Positions 13,701 through 22,199 of a stretch of DNA of 64,000 nucleotides are shown one piece after another. The number at the start of each line of letters is the position of its first letter. The stretch's first letter is position 1. Location of the stretch: NCBI RefSeq assembly GCF_965363235.1, contig NC_134840.1:96856416-96920415 (forward strand), written 5' to 3'. The notes under the pieces were generated by a model. The model was not told the DNA's origin. It did no database searches and saw nothing but the letters and a program-made list of their open reading frames with translations. Source of the DNA: Mytilus galloprovincialis. Taxonomy: Eukaryota > Mollusca > Bivalvia > Mytilida > Mytilidae. The position numbers and the translations under genes are program-made.

Positions 13701-16700
13701 AAAAAAGTTTTCAAATATTAGTTTGGGGGAATTTTGATTAAAGTTTCAAATTGGTTTAAAATTCCAAATTTTTCAAATGTTTTGGACCGAACAAGGCAAG
13801 TCAAGAGTTTTAAACGTGACTTTTATTATATGAATATATTATATTATATATTGTGAAGTTGTTTTCACCAATGATAAAATCTAAAGGGGGTGAAGAGAGG
13901 GGTACCTGTAAAGTGCGAAACGGAAGAAAATTGGAACGAATCGAACGAAACAATACAAAATGAAATGACAGTCATATATACTGAAAATATCATGTATAAA
14001 ACTAACCAGAGGCAAAAAGTTGAATTAATGTATAAGCAATTAAATTCATTAACAATGTAAATTTCTCAAAAGTGGAGAATTCATTTTAAAACAAGAAACA
14101 CAGCCTTGGTTATGATAATTCTTAGTTAGAAATAAAAAGCACGAAATGTATCAAATCATTTTTAATTACAAAATAAATGATTTTAAGGAAAGGCATTTTT
14201 AGTTAAAGGGACATCACATGAAATAACAGTATCCTGGTTTTTTTTCTTCTTTAGACTTTGCATCTTTGTTAAAAATAAACATGCATTGTAAAAACTTTTT
14301 GAGGATGTACCTACTAGTTGGTTTTTTTTTTAAATCTACAATTTAAGATTGATACATTAAGTCGAAAGAGCATTAGTAAGGAGTCAAAATAATCTAAAAG
14401 TTAATATTGATAGGTTATGAAGGTCGTTATCTAGACTAGACCATTCCCGCGAATTCGCAGGTCCGTACCTGAGTTAAAGAACATACGCTTTATTTTTAGC
14501 CTGAATTATTGAAAGTCATCTTGTTATTTGGTGAAATCAAGCTGATAATAAGGTGGACAGTTATGTCCATTACGAAGTCCATGAGTAGCGTGTAGCCATT
14601 CATACAATATAAACATATAACATACACATAATGTTAAATCTGCATACTGTGGGGTTTGTATGTGATAGTCGCCGCAGTACATTTAGTTCTACCTAAGTCT
14701 CTGACATATTATCCTGGTTACAAGCTTAAGCCTGGCTTCAAACTAGTATTTTATTTTACTCTTAAAGTCTGCGCGTGTAGAAGTGTAAAATATATATATC
14801 AACACTATTCCTACTTTCAAGAGATTAATACAATTTTCATTGCGACACAATGGATTCAGTTGTCATTCCGTACCAATACTTAGAACTAATATCAATGATA
14901 TACCGCTATATATAATCGTTATGTAATCGATAAACAATAGACAGCACGTTAAAATATCCTGGGTTGAGTTCAGTATCGTAGCGGCTACGTAGCTGCTATC
15001 AATATCTATGTAGCAACTAGTCTATAGCTACACGTTCAATAGTCAAAATCTACGTAGCACTATACGTAGCTGCTACGATATTGAACTCAACCCAGGACTC
15101 CGAAGTGTATTTGTGGATTTAATTTCCGCATGAACCACCAAAAGCCGAATATTTGAAGCCCTATAATTTATAAGAACTGCATTAGCTGATTAAAAGTTAA
15201 CGATGATTGTTCAGAATTGTACGTTTAATAATTTCATCTGCCGACATGATTGCAGAAAAAAAAGTCGAAAATAAAAAAAAAAAATATGAGTGACCACACG
15301 TGCATTTGATAATTTTATGCCTTAACGTACAGTAAAAAAAAATATTAATACTCAACCCAAACATACTTTTTGGCTTAATGCGAGTTGAACAGTTTTCATT
15401 GTTCCTCCTAAATGATGAGCGTTTTGAATACATCAGAACTGTGTGTGTTTAATAATTCTCTAGCTCAATTTCTGCATACCATTATCATGGTAACAAATAA
15501 TATTGTTTGTAACAAATCATGTATGACATCTGAGTTTATTACTTTTACTTTTAAAATACATTAATAAAAGTTTGTCTAAATACTCGAGTTACGGTCATCT
15601 TTCAAAGTTACGACCATCATCCAAAATATTATAGTTGAATTTACGACCATCACACATTTAAAGTTACGACCATCATGCTCCAACTTTTGAATGACTATTT
15701 TACGAAAATTGGAATGATTTTGTCTATCAAATTTGGTTTCAATATCAACGCACTCATGATAAGTGTATATGAGACCAGCGGTTTGGCTCAAATGAACCTT
15801 TTACTGCACGAAAATATGAAAAGAAAAACTTATCCCTAGAGTTGTCTCCCATCTCCGGATGGTCGTAACTTTTAGTTACGACCATCCGCTTACCACCAGT
15901 GCTTATAGGATTGTAAGTATGTTTTATTTTATCACCTTGCACTTTCATGACTTGACTGTGGTTTTCTACAGCAGTTGGTTCAAATTTCTGACCAGTTGAA
16001 CAATTTGGTTTAATAAAACAAATTGCAATTTGGTCAAAATTTTGAATGAATTGCAATTGGTGGATAGCAACACTTACAGTCAAGTCACTGTAATATTATT
16101 GTGTTATGCATATGACAGCATCAATTAATAAGGCAACATTGAATATTAATAGCATAAAAAAAGTTCACTATATTCCATTCTTCACAAATAGATTGTAAGG
16201 TTAAACATGGCATCTGGTTATATAGTTTTGAAATTCTCAAAGCATATATATGGTTGATGAATTTGCAGAATAACCTTGTTTCACAAATAGCAAAATGACA
16301 TATTTATATACAGAACCCACATTAAAAGCAATATCCTTTGAAATCTATAATTGCTTAAGGTAGCACAATACAAATATATTTTAACTTCCAATCTTCAACC
16401 TTAAAACTGCTGTTACTTTCTTAAGACTGCATATAAATTAATAAGAGAGGTACATATAAAGATAGATAAAAGATTAATCTTTTAAATGAATGCAATATTT
16501 TTTGTTATGCAATCATTATGTAATCAATTATTATGCAATTAGTGGCAAAATCTTGGTCAGTTTGCTTGAATGAATTTAGCTCTTTCATCTCTATAACTAT
16601 ACAGGAAATTTTAACGAAAACTTAATCAATACAGCAGGTGTCTCAAATTATCACTATCGTATTCCATTTTTCATAAATCTCTTCTAATTAGTGTAAACAT

Positions 16701-19700
16701 CCTTACAACATAAAGGTAGATATTTTTGATTAGGTGTAAAATTTGAACTATACATTGCTGCTGGTGGAGATTTATTTCCCCGAGGGTATCATCAGCCCAG
16801 TAGTCAACACTTCTGTGTTGACTTGAGTTATCATTGATATGTTCATTATTATAAATTAACTGTTAACAAAACTTTGAATTTTTCAAAAAACTAAGGCTTT
16901 TCTACCTCAGGAATAGATTACCTTAGCTGTATTTGGCAAAACTTTTAGGAATTTTTTAATAATTGGTGACAAGAATTAAGAATGTCAAAGAAACATGTTC
17001 AACCTTTCTTTTATACTGTGTAACAATTCTGGGTCTTCCCTTGGCTTTGCAATTTAAATTAATTTGTCATAGAAACCCATATATTTTTTTTCAATAATCT
17101 TGTTTACTTTCTCAAAATACAATAATTTGAAATTCTTATTGTTAATGATTATTTCTTATACATTATGTAACATATTTATCATACATTTTAACATTTCATA
17201 AATATCCATATATATTCCATAGGAAAGATAAAAATAAATATATTATTCAAATGCTTTTGTCTCAAAAATTATGTAGACCTATCTGTAGTTTTCTCCAATT
17301 TTGACGAATTAAACATTATCCGGGAATTCTCGCTACATTAAAGACCCATTGGTGGCTTTCGGCTGTTGTCTGCTCTATGGTCGGGTTGTTGTCGCTTTGA
17401 CACATTCCCCATTTCCTTTCTCAATTTTATCCATTAAAACCCACCATTTATGAAAATGTTTTATTATGGATCAGATAGCCTATATAAGCTATGGGTGTAT
17501 ATTAATTCAATGTTTACATTAAATAAGCTGCATTTGATTTATAAGTGCTAAATGTAAGCATGGGTAGAATGTTTAAGTGCTTAACAAGATTTCAAATATA
17601 TCCACCTTGTGGCAGCGTTTCCATGGAGATATAGAATGATTGGATGACCTGAGTTTAACTTTAAGTCTTGATTGTCTCCCCTGTTCTGTTGTGGTAAAGT
17701 ATGCCTACAGATATAAATTTAAACCAATATAATATAACACCTTGTTCCAGCCCTGCCATGGAGGTATAAAATAATAGGGTGTCCTGAATTCAGCTGGCTA
17801 GAATCCCCTTCCAACAAATCCGCTGGTAACGTTTGCCTTCAATAAAACAAAATAAAATACAAACTGATAAGCAAACCTGAAATATACCTTTTTTTTCCTC
17901 ATCATTTTCTTGAACACCAATGGCTAAAAGAAATTCAGGATAAAATTTAATTGAAAGTCATATATATCTCAATCACAGTAAGCTTACTGTTCCATAATTA
18001 ATGGTATTCATTTGTCTTTTAAAAGTTATACAACACATGTGTGTATAATGCTTTTAAACTGTTAAAAACTCCATTCAAATAACCTTTGATAATACTGGTA
18101 GAAATAAAAATTTTTTTTAAAGTAAATGATTATAAATATACAATAATTTGTCCTCTCAATAACTTACCAAGCACCTAATTTAACTTTTTCATTGACTTTG
18201 ATGTAGAAATTCTTACAGCCTTTGATTCCTCTCTTGTCTGGACGCTTAAGGTCAACAAAATAGGGAAACTTTACTAAATAAGAAAAAAGTAAAATAATAT
18301 TTATATATAACAACAAACTAAACAACAGCCATACAGTTTAACATTAAAAATTTATTTTCATTCCTCTTCTTGGACATTAGCATGAGATCATATTCTCGTA
18401 AAAGTGTGACAATCCTAATTAAACACCTATTTAATAACTGTCTTCATGATTGGCAACAAATTTTTCATGCATTTTCAGGATAAGGTTTTCATGAAGAAAT
18501 ATTTGCTATAAACATAAACATGATAAAACTTTCTGAACCTCTATCAGTTTTCTAAATTGAAATTTAACAATAATGATATAGACAGACCATAAACCTTGGA
18601 AGTAAATATTGTATACATGCATCGGAAAGCCAAAAAGATTAGTCAAAACAATATAATGTCAGGTGTGCATAAGCTAATATAAAGCCAGCATATTGTTGAA
18701 GTTTGAGTAGTCTTTTTTCCTATAGTTGCAGTTCTTCATGGTGAATTAAGAACTAAAGTTACACTTCAATTACATGTACATGTACTAACTATTTGTAAAA
18801 AAAAATTTGAACTTTAAACAGATTGATTTTATTTTGAAATATCAAACTTATATACAATACATGTATATAATGTTAATTTTCAGATGACTTGAAACTTTGG
18901 TTGTGTATGAATATTTAGTTGACATTTACAATACTCACAGAAATGTAAGAATAGTATTTTAGAGAAGATCCATGGATTTGTCTTGACCAGTACTGGCACC
19001 ACTACATACAGGACAAATAAAAAAGCTGACAATGTCTTTGCTGCTGAAGTCAACCATGGCACATAAAACCTGAAATTAATATATATATGTTCCAGAAACC
19101 ATATATATATATTAATATTTTGAAAAACTCTTTAATTGGGGACTTCGATGTTTGTCTTACAATCCTTGTACGGTAAGTTAATATTGGCATTGCATAACAA
19201 CTCCATATATCAAGAAAATGGAAGTGTTCAAAAAACAATTTTGATGTTTATATTAATTAACTTTGAACTGTAGCTGACAATTCAAAGTTAATTAATAAAC
19301 CGGTCCTACAAAAAAGCGCCCGGGAAAAGAAAAAGCGCCCAGGCCCCAGGGAAAAGAAAAAGCGCCCGGGGAAGAAGAAAAAAGCGCCCGGGAGAATAAA
19401 ATAATAATATTTTATAACAATAAATGTTTTCCTGAATAAAAAAAAATCATTGCTTGTTTTGTCCTTAGTATAAATGAGGATATGTACAATGCTAAACTAA
19501 GTGTGTAGATAGTGTTGTTGCACTTTTACATTTTAGATTTAGAAATTATATACAAGTTAGTAAATATAAACAAGAGTAGATATAGAAAAATCATGAACGA
19601 TTTTGTCCTCGATCAAAACGTATATTTCGTTATTTAAAAAAAAAAAAACAGTGCCTGTGGTCTTATATTCGCAACTGCATGGTGAACACTTTTTTAATTA

Positions 19701-21068
19701 CTTTTATCGTTCTTAAATAATGTGTAACTCTTTTAATTTTATAAAATTAATATTTATCTGTGAAATTTGAAAAACGTGTTTGTTGGTGTCTAACAATTTA
19801 TAAATCTTCAGCATAAACTGTGATCCATTATTATCTTTTCGAAATAGTATTCATATATTATTGTTAAAATTGAAACTTTCAAACTTGTTTTTGTGATTCT
19901 TTTTTTTTTACAAATGTCTATTACAATGTATCAAGATTTGTAAAAACTTGTCTAAAATTTAAAAAAAAATCAATGTGAATAATTAATTTTATCGACACAA
20001 ACGGTTGTCTCATGCCAATACCATCTCTATATATTTTCCCTGGGCGCCTTTTCTTTTCCCCGGGCGCTTAGTTTTCTTCCCCGGGCGCTTTTTCTTCACC
20101 CGGGCGCTTTTTCTTCACCCGGGCGCTTTTTAGTAGGACCCTAATAAACATCAAGATTGGTTTTTTTGCATGTTTTATACATGTTATAGGCCTTTTTCTT
20201 TTTAAAGAAATAATTGTCAAGTTTTCCAACATTATTTTAGGATCAAACTTTTCATTTCAATTGAATGGAAAATGCTATGAAATGCATTGATATCCAATAT
20301 TTAATATCTGGCTTTAATAGATGCAGTTTCCAGAGGAGGATTAAGAGAGGGCCCCTTTTCAGTGAAAAATTATGGTTGGATATTTAGGGATTCACTGAAG
20401 CTTGACCGGAAGGGTCCCGTCTTAAGCAGTCATTGAGCCCCCACTTATGAAAATTTCTGGATCCGCCACTGGTTTAAATACATGAGTGTTGAATTGGGGG
20501 TATTTTCATAATGAATATTTGGTAAAAGTTCTTGCCAAATGACACTACATGTAATAACAGTAATTTTTGGTGCATAACAATAAAATAACTGTAACAATAG
20601 TTATTTGAGTCTGAGACCTTTGGCAAATCACAATTAGAATATTTTGATGAATGATGGTAACATCTCAACCAATTTGATGCTCACAGCAGCCAAAATTAAA
20701 TTACATGTTTGATGCAAACGGTATTCAAGTCATTAATTTCTACCATACCCGCATTCTAATTTCATGAACAGTAAGCCTAATTTTCTGAAAAACGAGAAAG
20801 AGGGTGGTTAAAAATTGAGTCAATAATAATTTTTTTCCCTAACTGTGTATTGTCACCAATGGCAATGGCAATGGCACCATTTCTATATGAGTATTCAACA
20901 TTAGCAAAGTCTTGCCCCAAAGTAGCAGTCCCAATGCTTCCCAATTAGATGTCCATGTTTGGCTTGAAAAAGAACGATAAATATAACAAATGCGTGTTAC
21001 AGCATATAAAACTGATCAGAAAGCTGTCTTAATATTCTAAAGAATACGGTTATTTAAAATCCTTACAT
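1672..21068 (-). CDS. ABHD12: ABHD12-type lysophosphatidylserine lipase (12 exons, one alternative pair)
   Basis: This is a serine hydrolase of the ABHD12 family. In vertebrates it is an ER membrane enzyme that removes the acyl chain of lysophosphatidylserine, and its loss causes PHARC neurodegeneration. CDS = complement(join(1672..1705, 6554..6678, 7868..7946, 8395..8474, 8830..8909, 10444..10481, 11104..11233, 12126..12202, 17606..17704 or 17741..17836, 18168..18273, 18939..19069, 21067..21068)). With 17606..17704 this gives 326 residues and an unbroken frame. One membrane span lies near residues 14-32. HGNAAT (107-112) supplies the oxyanion-type HG motif, GHSLG the nucleophile S178, HAADD the acid D264 and GYRH the base H302; spacings match human S246/D333/H372 within one residue. 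It lacks the long cytosolic N-terminus of the human protein. The start codon appears split AT|G across the first intron. ABHD12B or a lineage paralogue cannot be excluded. Confidence 0.92.
2192..5745. mobile_element. TTAA-flanked element, 3.55 kb, no transposase recognised
   Basis: The ends read TTAA-AGGGAAACTTCGC and GCGGAATTTCCCT-TTAA, an imperfect 13-base terminal inverted repeat between TTAA duplications, as left by piggyBac-type insertion. The interior has only short frames, among them an acidic 36-40 codon one near 3252-3357 (PEEEEENQFD, then GRCLICFG). No DDD transposase was found, so it is non-autonomous or decayed. It sits in the last ABHD12 intron. The match is short, so family assignment is tentative. 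Confidence 0.45.
6150..6330. repeat. Dispersed repeat fragment (ggatcc...cccc type)
   Basis: The phrase gtggtggatccaaaaacc followed by runs ending in cccc resembles the repeat at 20325-20473, which carries ggatccgccactgg in the other orientation. It is intronic in ABHD12. No coding content is seen. Confidence 0.4.
6554..6678 (-). CDS. ABHD12: ABHD12 exon 11 (catalytic His)
   Basis: The acceptor TTTTTCTTTCAG is strong and the donor is AG|GTAGGT. The exon encodes residues 275-315 plus two bases. HLGYRHCEIYKDPELP matches human DLGYRHKYIYKSPELP; the histidine is H302, equivalent to human H372. Confidence 0.92.
6926..7867 (-). repeat. 70-bp minisatellite made from ABHD12 exon 10 and its donor site
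   Basis: Fourteen units begin at 6926, 6996, 7066, 7134, 7204, 7274, 7344, 7414, 7484, 7554, 7624, 7721, 7791 and 7861, with a partial unit near 7688. On the minus strand each unit reads ATTACATGCAG or CTTACATGCAG, then 38 bases of exon 10 (ending GGAAGGGAG), then GTAAGTCTTA and a short A/T spacer. Every unit keeps GTAAGT and the CATGCAG acceptor-like stretch. The first two units in transcription order (7861 and 7791) code DD at the catalytic acid; the others code DG. The array fills the intron side of exon 10. Confidence 0.93.
7868..7946 (-). CDS. ABHD12: ABHD12 exon 10 (catalytic Asp), founder of the minisatellite
   Basis: The acceptor is CATACTTTTTCAG; the exon completes AA|T (N248) and ends GGGAG|GTAAGT. 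EPLLILHAADDHIIPVQCGRE matches human [21 protein letters not shown]. The second Asp (D264) is the expected acid of the triad. This is the only copy with the whole exon; the 14-unit array downstream repeats its last 38 bases. Confidence 0.93.
8395..8474 (-). CDS. ABHD12: ABHD12 exon 9
   Basis: Encodes residues 222-247. PFRFLPWFEWVFID aligns without gaps to human VIYRYFPGFDWFFLD. The frame requires the upstream acceptor TTCTTAG|CC; the CAG six bases downstream would put the next exons out of frame unless another donor is used upstream. The donor is AA|GTAAGT. Confidence 0.88.
8830..8909 (-). CDS. ABHD12: ABHD12 exon 8
   Basis: Encodes residues 196-221. GLILESPFNNLWDASRRHP matches human ALILESPFTNIREEAKSHP. 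The acceptor is AAATTACAG and the donor TTG|GTAGGT. Confidence 0.92.
9175..10080. repeat. Degenerate repeat region in ABHD12 intron 7
   Basis: Left part: accgaccgaccctatc followed by attttatttgtattt phrases. Right part: two copies of aaaatattttacctacctg/acctaccc at 9964-9988 and 10040-10072, roughly inverted relative to the left part. This suggests an old inverted-repeat element. The rest of the intron between 8910 and 10443 shows nothing I can name. Confidence 0.3.
10444..10481 (-). CDS. ABHD12: ABHD12 exon 7 (38-base microexon)
   Basis: Completes GC|A (A182), encodes ISTNLLKHLNQK and one base of G195. It matches human VATNLVRRLCE immediately after GHSLGTG. The acceptor is TTCTGTTTTCAG and the donor AAAG|GTATGT. 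Confidence 0.9.
10738..10906 (+). repeat. Dispersed mussel repeat, copy 1
   Basis: Shares with 45761-45945 the phrases ttgaattgtttta, atagctgactat, aatcataccacatcttct and the sequence between them. I recall this as a very common Mytilus interspersed repeat; its class (SINE or MITE) is not clear. A fragment of its end also occurs near 34153-34195. Confidence 0.6.
11104..11233 (-). CDS. ABHD12: ABHD12 exon 6 (nucleophile Ser)
   Basis: Encodes residues 140-181. FGDSSGTPTEEGV and YIWGHSLGS match human WGDSVGTPSERGM and YIWGHSLGT. S178 of GHSLG is the nucleophile. The acceptor is ATTTAACAG and the donor CAGC|GTAAGT. Confidence 0.95.
12126..12202 (-). CDS. ABHD12: ABHD12 exon 5
   Basis: Completes AG|A (R113) after either alternative exon 4 and encodes residues 114-138. 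HRIELYKVLSLMNFHVIAIDYR matches the human segment HRVELYKVLSSLGYHVV. The acceptor is ATATCTTGCAG and the donor AGAG|GTAATT. Confidence 0.92.
12667..13243. mobile_element. Foldback insertion inside the left arm
   Basis: The two halves are inverted copies: taactccactttaatgatg and atagttatattatagcc on the left recur reversed at about 13140-13232, and the unit closes near 12940-12960 with gggagataac...gattatctcccc. The undisturbed right arm of the host element at 15895-15912 shows the pre-insertion sequence, so the order of events is clear: host first, foldback later. Confidence 0.75.
14957..15100. mobile_element. 144-base hairpin MITE
   Basis: tcctgggttgagttcagtat...ctacgtagctgc on the left pairs with gcagctacgt-type sequence and gatattgaactcaaccca on the right. 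The unit has no coding capacity and sits in the loop of the long-inverted-repeat element. Confidence 0.65.
16094..17605 (-). other. ABHD12 intron between exons 5 and 4b, right part
   Basis: No coding sequence recognised. A dispersed repeat tail (ggctttcggctgttgtctg and gacacattccccatttcc), familiar from Mytilus sequences, lies at about 17350-17435. Confidence 0.5.
17606..17704 (-). CDS. ABHD12: ABHD12 alternative exon 4b
   Basis: A 99-base exon, acceptor TTATATCTGTAG, donor ACAAG|GTGGAT, phase 2 at both ends. It reads (W)HTLPQQNRGDNQDLKLNSG then HPIILYLHGNAAT, close to human WHTVP...SSHPIILYLHGNAGT. It is the downstream member of a tandem pair with 17741..17836 and occupies the same place in the protein. 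Confidence 0.88.
17741..17836 (-). CDS. ABHD12: ABHD12 alternative exon 4a
   Basis: A 96-base exon, acceptor TTTTATTGAAG, donor ACAAG|GTGTTA, phase 2 at both ends like 4b. It reads (W)QTLPADLLEGDSSQLNSG then HPIILYLHGRAGT. The oxyanion-type motif is HGRAGT here and HGNAAT in 4b. Only 36 bases separate the two exons, too short for normal intron removal, so a transcript should carry one or the other. It is intact in frame, so a dead copy is not indicated. Confidence 0.85.
18168..18273 (-). CDS. ABHD12: ABHD12 exon 3
   Basis: Encodes residues 46-79. KFPYFVDLKRP aligns with human RVPYFIDLKKP; GAW at the donor aligns with GVW. The acceptor is TTCTTATTTAG and the donor TTG|GTAAGT. Confidence 0.9.
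18939..19069 (-). CDS. ABHD12: ABHD12 exon 2 (membrane anchor)
   Basis: Encodes residues 2-44 (FYVPWLTSAAKTLSAFLFVL and onward to KILFLHF). The hydrophobic run matches the single membrane segment of ABHD12, and the end matches human KLIFLNF. The first base G, with AT from exon 1, would form the ATG. The acceptor is TTAATTTCAG and the donor TTTCT|GTGAGT. Confidence 0.88.
19253..19297. repeat. Short inverted repeat next to the GC-rich element
   Basis: taattaactttgaa at 19253 pairs with ttcaaagttaatta at 19281-19294 across a spacer. It overlaps the left target duplication of the element starting at 19301, so that element inserted at the edge of a hairpin. Confidence 0.5.
19301..20141. mobile_element. 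841-base element with GC-rich terminal arrays and 8-bp duplication
   Basis: Both ends carry GGTCCTAC followed by four or five copies of an AAAAAGCGCCCGGG-like 14-18 base unit, in inverted orientation. The 8-base TAATAAAC occurs on both sides (19293-19300 and 20142-20149). The interior is AT-rich and non-coding. An 8-bp duplication fits hAT-type insertion, but the ends do not look like typical hAT termini. It lies in ABHD12 intron 1. Confidence 0.8.
20325..20473. repeat. Dispersed mussel repeat fragment
   Basis: gagagggccccttttcag through ggatccgccactggt is a sequence type I recall as frequent in Mytilus. It is a partial copy without visible ends. The rest of 20150-21066 (ABHD12 intron 1) holds only a short open frame on the minus strand near 20776-20940 that I could not tie to any gene. 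Confidence 0.5.
21067..21068 (-). CDS. ABHD12: ABHD12 exon 1 end with split start codon
   Basis: The minus-strand sequence GTCAAAAT|GTAAGG gives a good donor whose last two exon bases AT join the first G of exon 2 to form ATG. The same frame upstream is closed by TAA without another ATG. The rest of exon 1 would be 5' UTR reaching toward 21100-21200. The link is inferred from phase alone. Confidence 0.5.
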
Positions 21069-21360
21069 TTTGACGTTCCAGATTTTGAAACGGGAAGATC
21101 GGAAATGATGTTAATTTTTTACCAAGTCGGGAAAACTAAGGGAATCCGGTTTATAAACATGATATAGCTTTACATATTAATGATGAAAAAAGACACGTGA
21201 AACACATATTACCATATTCCGGTAACCTTATTAGATTATCAATTATTATTAAAATAGAAATAATCTATAAATTACCATAAATGAAGCCTTGCAAGTAGAA
21301 GTTTGAACAATCGAATTAAATTGCAGAGTTGGTCCGCATTTGATTCTCAAATTCTATAAA
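21069..21360. promoter_or_regulatory. Divergent ABHD12-POLE4 promoter region
   Basis: The ABHD12 first exon (minus) and the POLE4 coding start (plus) lie under 300 bases apart with no repeat between them. A TGACGT core (CREB/ATF type) is at 21071-21076, and cgggaagatcggaa and gtcgggaaaa follow. No TATA box is positioned convincingly for either gene. A shared promoter is an inference from spacing. Confidence 0.5.
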
Positions 21361-21897
21361 ATGGCGGGAGAAGGAGAAACTGTGGAAATCATAACAGAAA
21401 CAATATCACAAAAAGATGAGACAGACATAAGTCATTTAAAGAACAGTGATGAAAATAAAACAACAAACTTAGAAAATGAATCTATATCAGAAAAAGAAGA
21501 ATCAGATACTATTCCTGCAATCGAGAATGGCACTCATGAAGAAACTGAAACACATGAAGATCAAGAAGAAACATTAGAACAAAGCTCTAGCACACAAGAT
21601 CAAACTGAACCTTCAGGGACTAGTGAATCTAAGTCACCTAATTCAAATGAACGTTTAATGAGACTGCCGTTATCCCGCATTAAGGTGATAATGAAAACCG
21701 ATCCTGATGTTACTTTGGCGAGCCAGGAAGCAGTTGTCGCACTTTGTAAAGCAACAGAACTTTTCATCGGAGCAATTTCTAAAGACGCAGTTGTAACCAC
21801 ATTAAACAGTAAACGAAAAACATTACAAAGAAAAGACCTTGATGTAGTGCTCGATTCAAGAGATGGCTATGCCTTTTTAGAAGGAACATTAGATTGA
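21361..21897 (+). CDS. POLE4: DNA polymerase epsilon subunit 4 (histone-fold)
   Basis: A 178-residue protein in one uninterrupted exon. Residues 101-178 form the POLE4 histone fold: RLPLSRIKVIMKTDPDVTLA, then ATELFIGAISKDA, then KRKTLQRKDLD and the family-typical end FLEGTLD. Human POLE4 has RLPLARVKALVKADPDVTLA, KRKTLQRRDLD and FLEGTLD. With POLE3 it forms an H2A/H2B-like pair in the leading-strand polymerase that handles parental H3-H4. Residues 1-100 are acidic, low-complexity and longer than in human (117 residues total). The ATG at 21361 has a strong context (AAAATGG); a frame seven codons longer begins only with TTG. The lack of introns, where vertebrate POLE4 has several, suggests intron loss or retrocopy origin. 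Confidence 0.95.
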   Translation: MAGEGETVEIITETISQKDETDISHLKNSDENKTTNLENESISEKEESDTIPAIENGTHEETETHEDQEETLEQSSSTQDQTEPSGTSESKSPNSNERLMRLPLSRIKVIMKTDPDVTLASQEAVVALCKATELFIGAISKDAVVTTLNSKRKTLQRKDLDVVLDSRDGYAFLEGTLD

Positions 21898-22114
21898 CAA
21901 GTTATTGTACATATAGAGAAATTATAGGGGAATTATATGAACTAACAAGTTGACAACTCAGTTTAATTCCATGAATCTGTGAAGGACAGTACAAAGACGA
22001 TTTGTGTGATTAATGAATGGGCATTTAGCAAACAGCTATAACTATCAATTCAATATTCATTAAAGCTAAGATTTGTACATCTTCTGAACATGCTCATGAT
22101 GCTGAAAAGTCCAA

Positions 22115-22120
22115 AATAAA
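22115..22120 (+). terminator. POLE4 poly(A) signal candidate
   Basis: AATAAA 218 bases after the POLE4 stop, followed by a GT-rich stretch (acgtgtgtgcatgtg), the usual layout of a cleavage site. Confidence 0.6.
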
Positions 22121-22199
22121 AACGTGTGTGCATGTGTTACTAATTGAAATTTAAGTTTATACATTTGTAACAAGGTTCATGTGCTGTAATATAAATAAT

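Larger units (their letters stand above)
12491..16093. mobile_element. Long-inverted-repeat element with GTTACGACCAT boxes
   Basis: The ends are TTACAGTGACTTGACTG and its reverse complement. Outer arms (12491-12671 and 15902-16093) pair over about 180 bases. The inner arms (13244-13545 and 15590-15901) are mirror images holding repeated ATGGTCGTAAC/GTTACGACCAT boxes. The left arm is interrupted by a foldback insertion at 12667-13243. The loop (13560-15580) has no transposase I can see. The whole lies in the ABHD12 intron before exon 5. Superfamily unknown; long arms with repeated boxes suggest a foldback-type or MULE-like DNA element. Confidence 0.75.

Noticed and set aside
17888-17923. A 36-base exon-like segment (TTTCTTTTAG acceptor, AAAAG|GTATAT donor) between ABHD12 exons 3 and 4a
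   Set aside because: In the ABHD12 frame it contains TGA, and the homology runs cleanly from exon 3 into 4a or 4b without it. It could be a poison exon, but nothing beyond the splice-like edges supports that.
20776-20940. Open minus-strand frame of about 55 codons (GSIGTATLGQDFANVEYS) in ABHD12 intron 1
   Set aside because: No matching splice sites in the phase ABHD12 needs, a simple tggcaa repeat runs through it, and I recognise no homologue.
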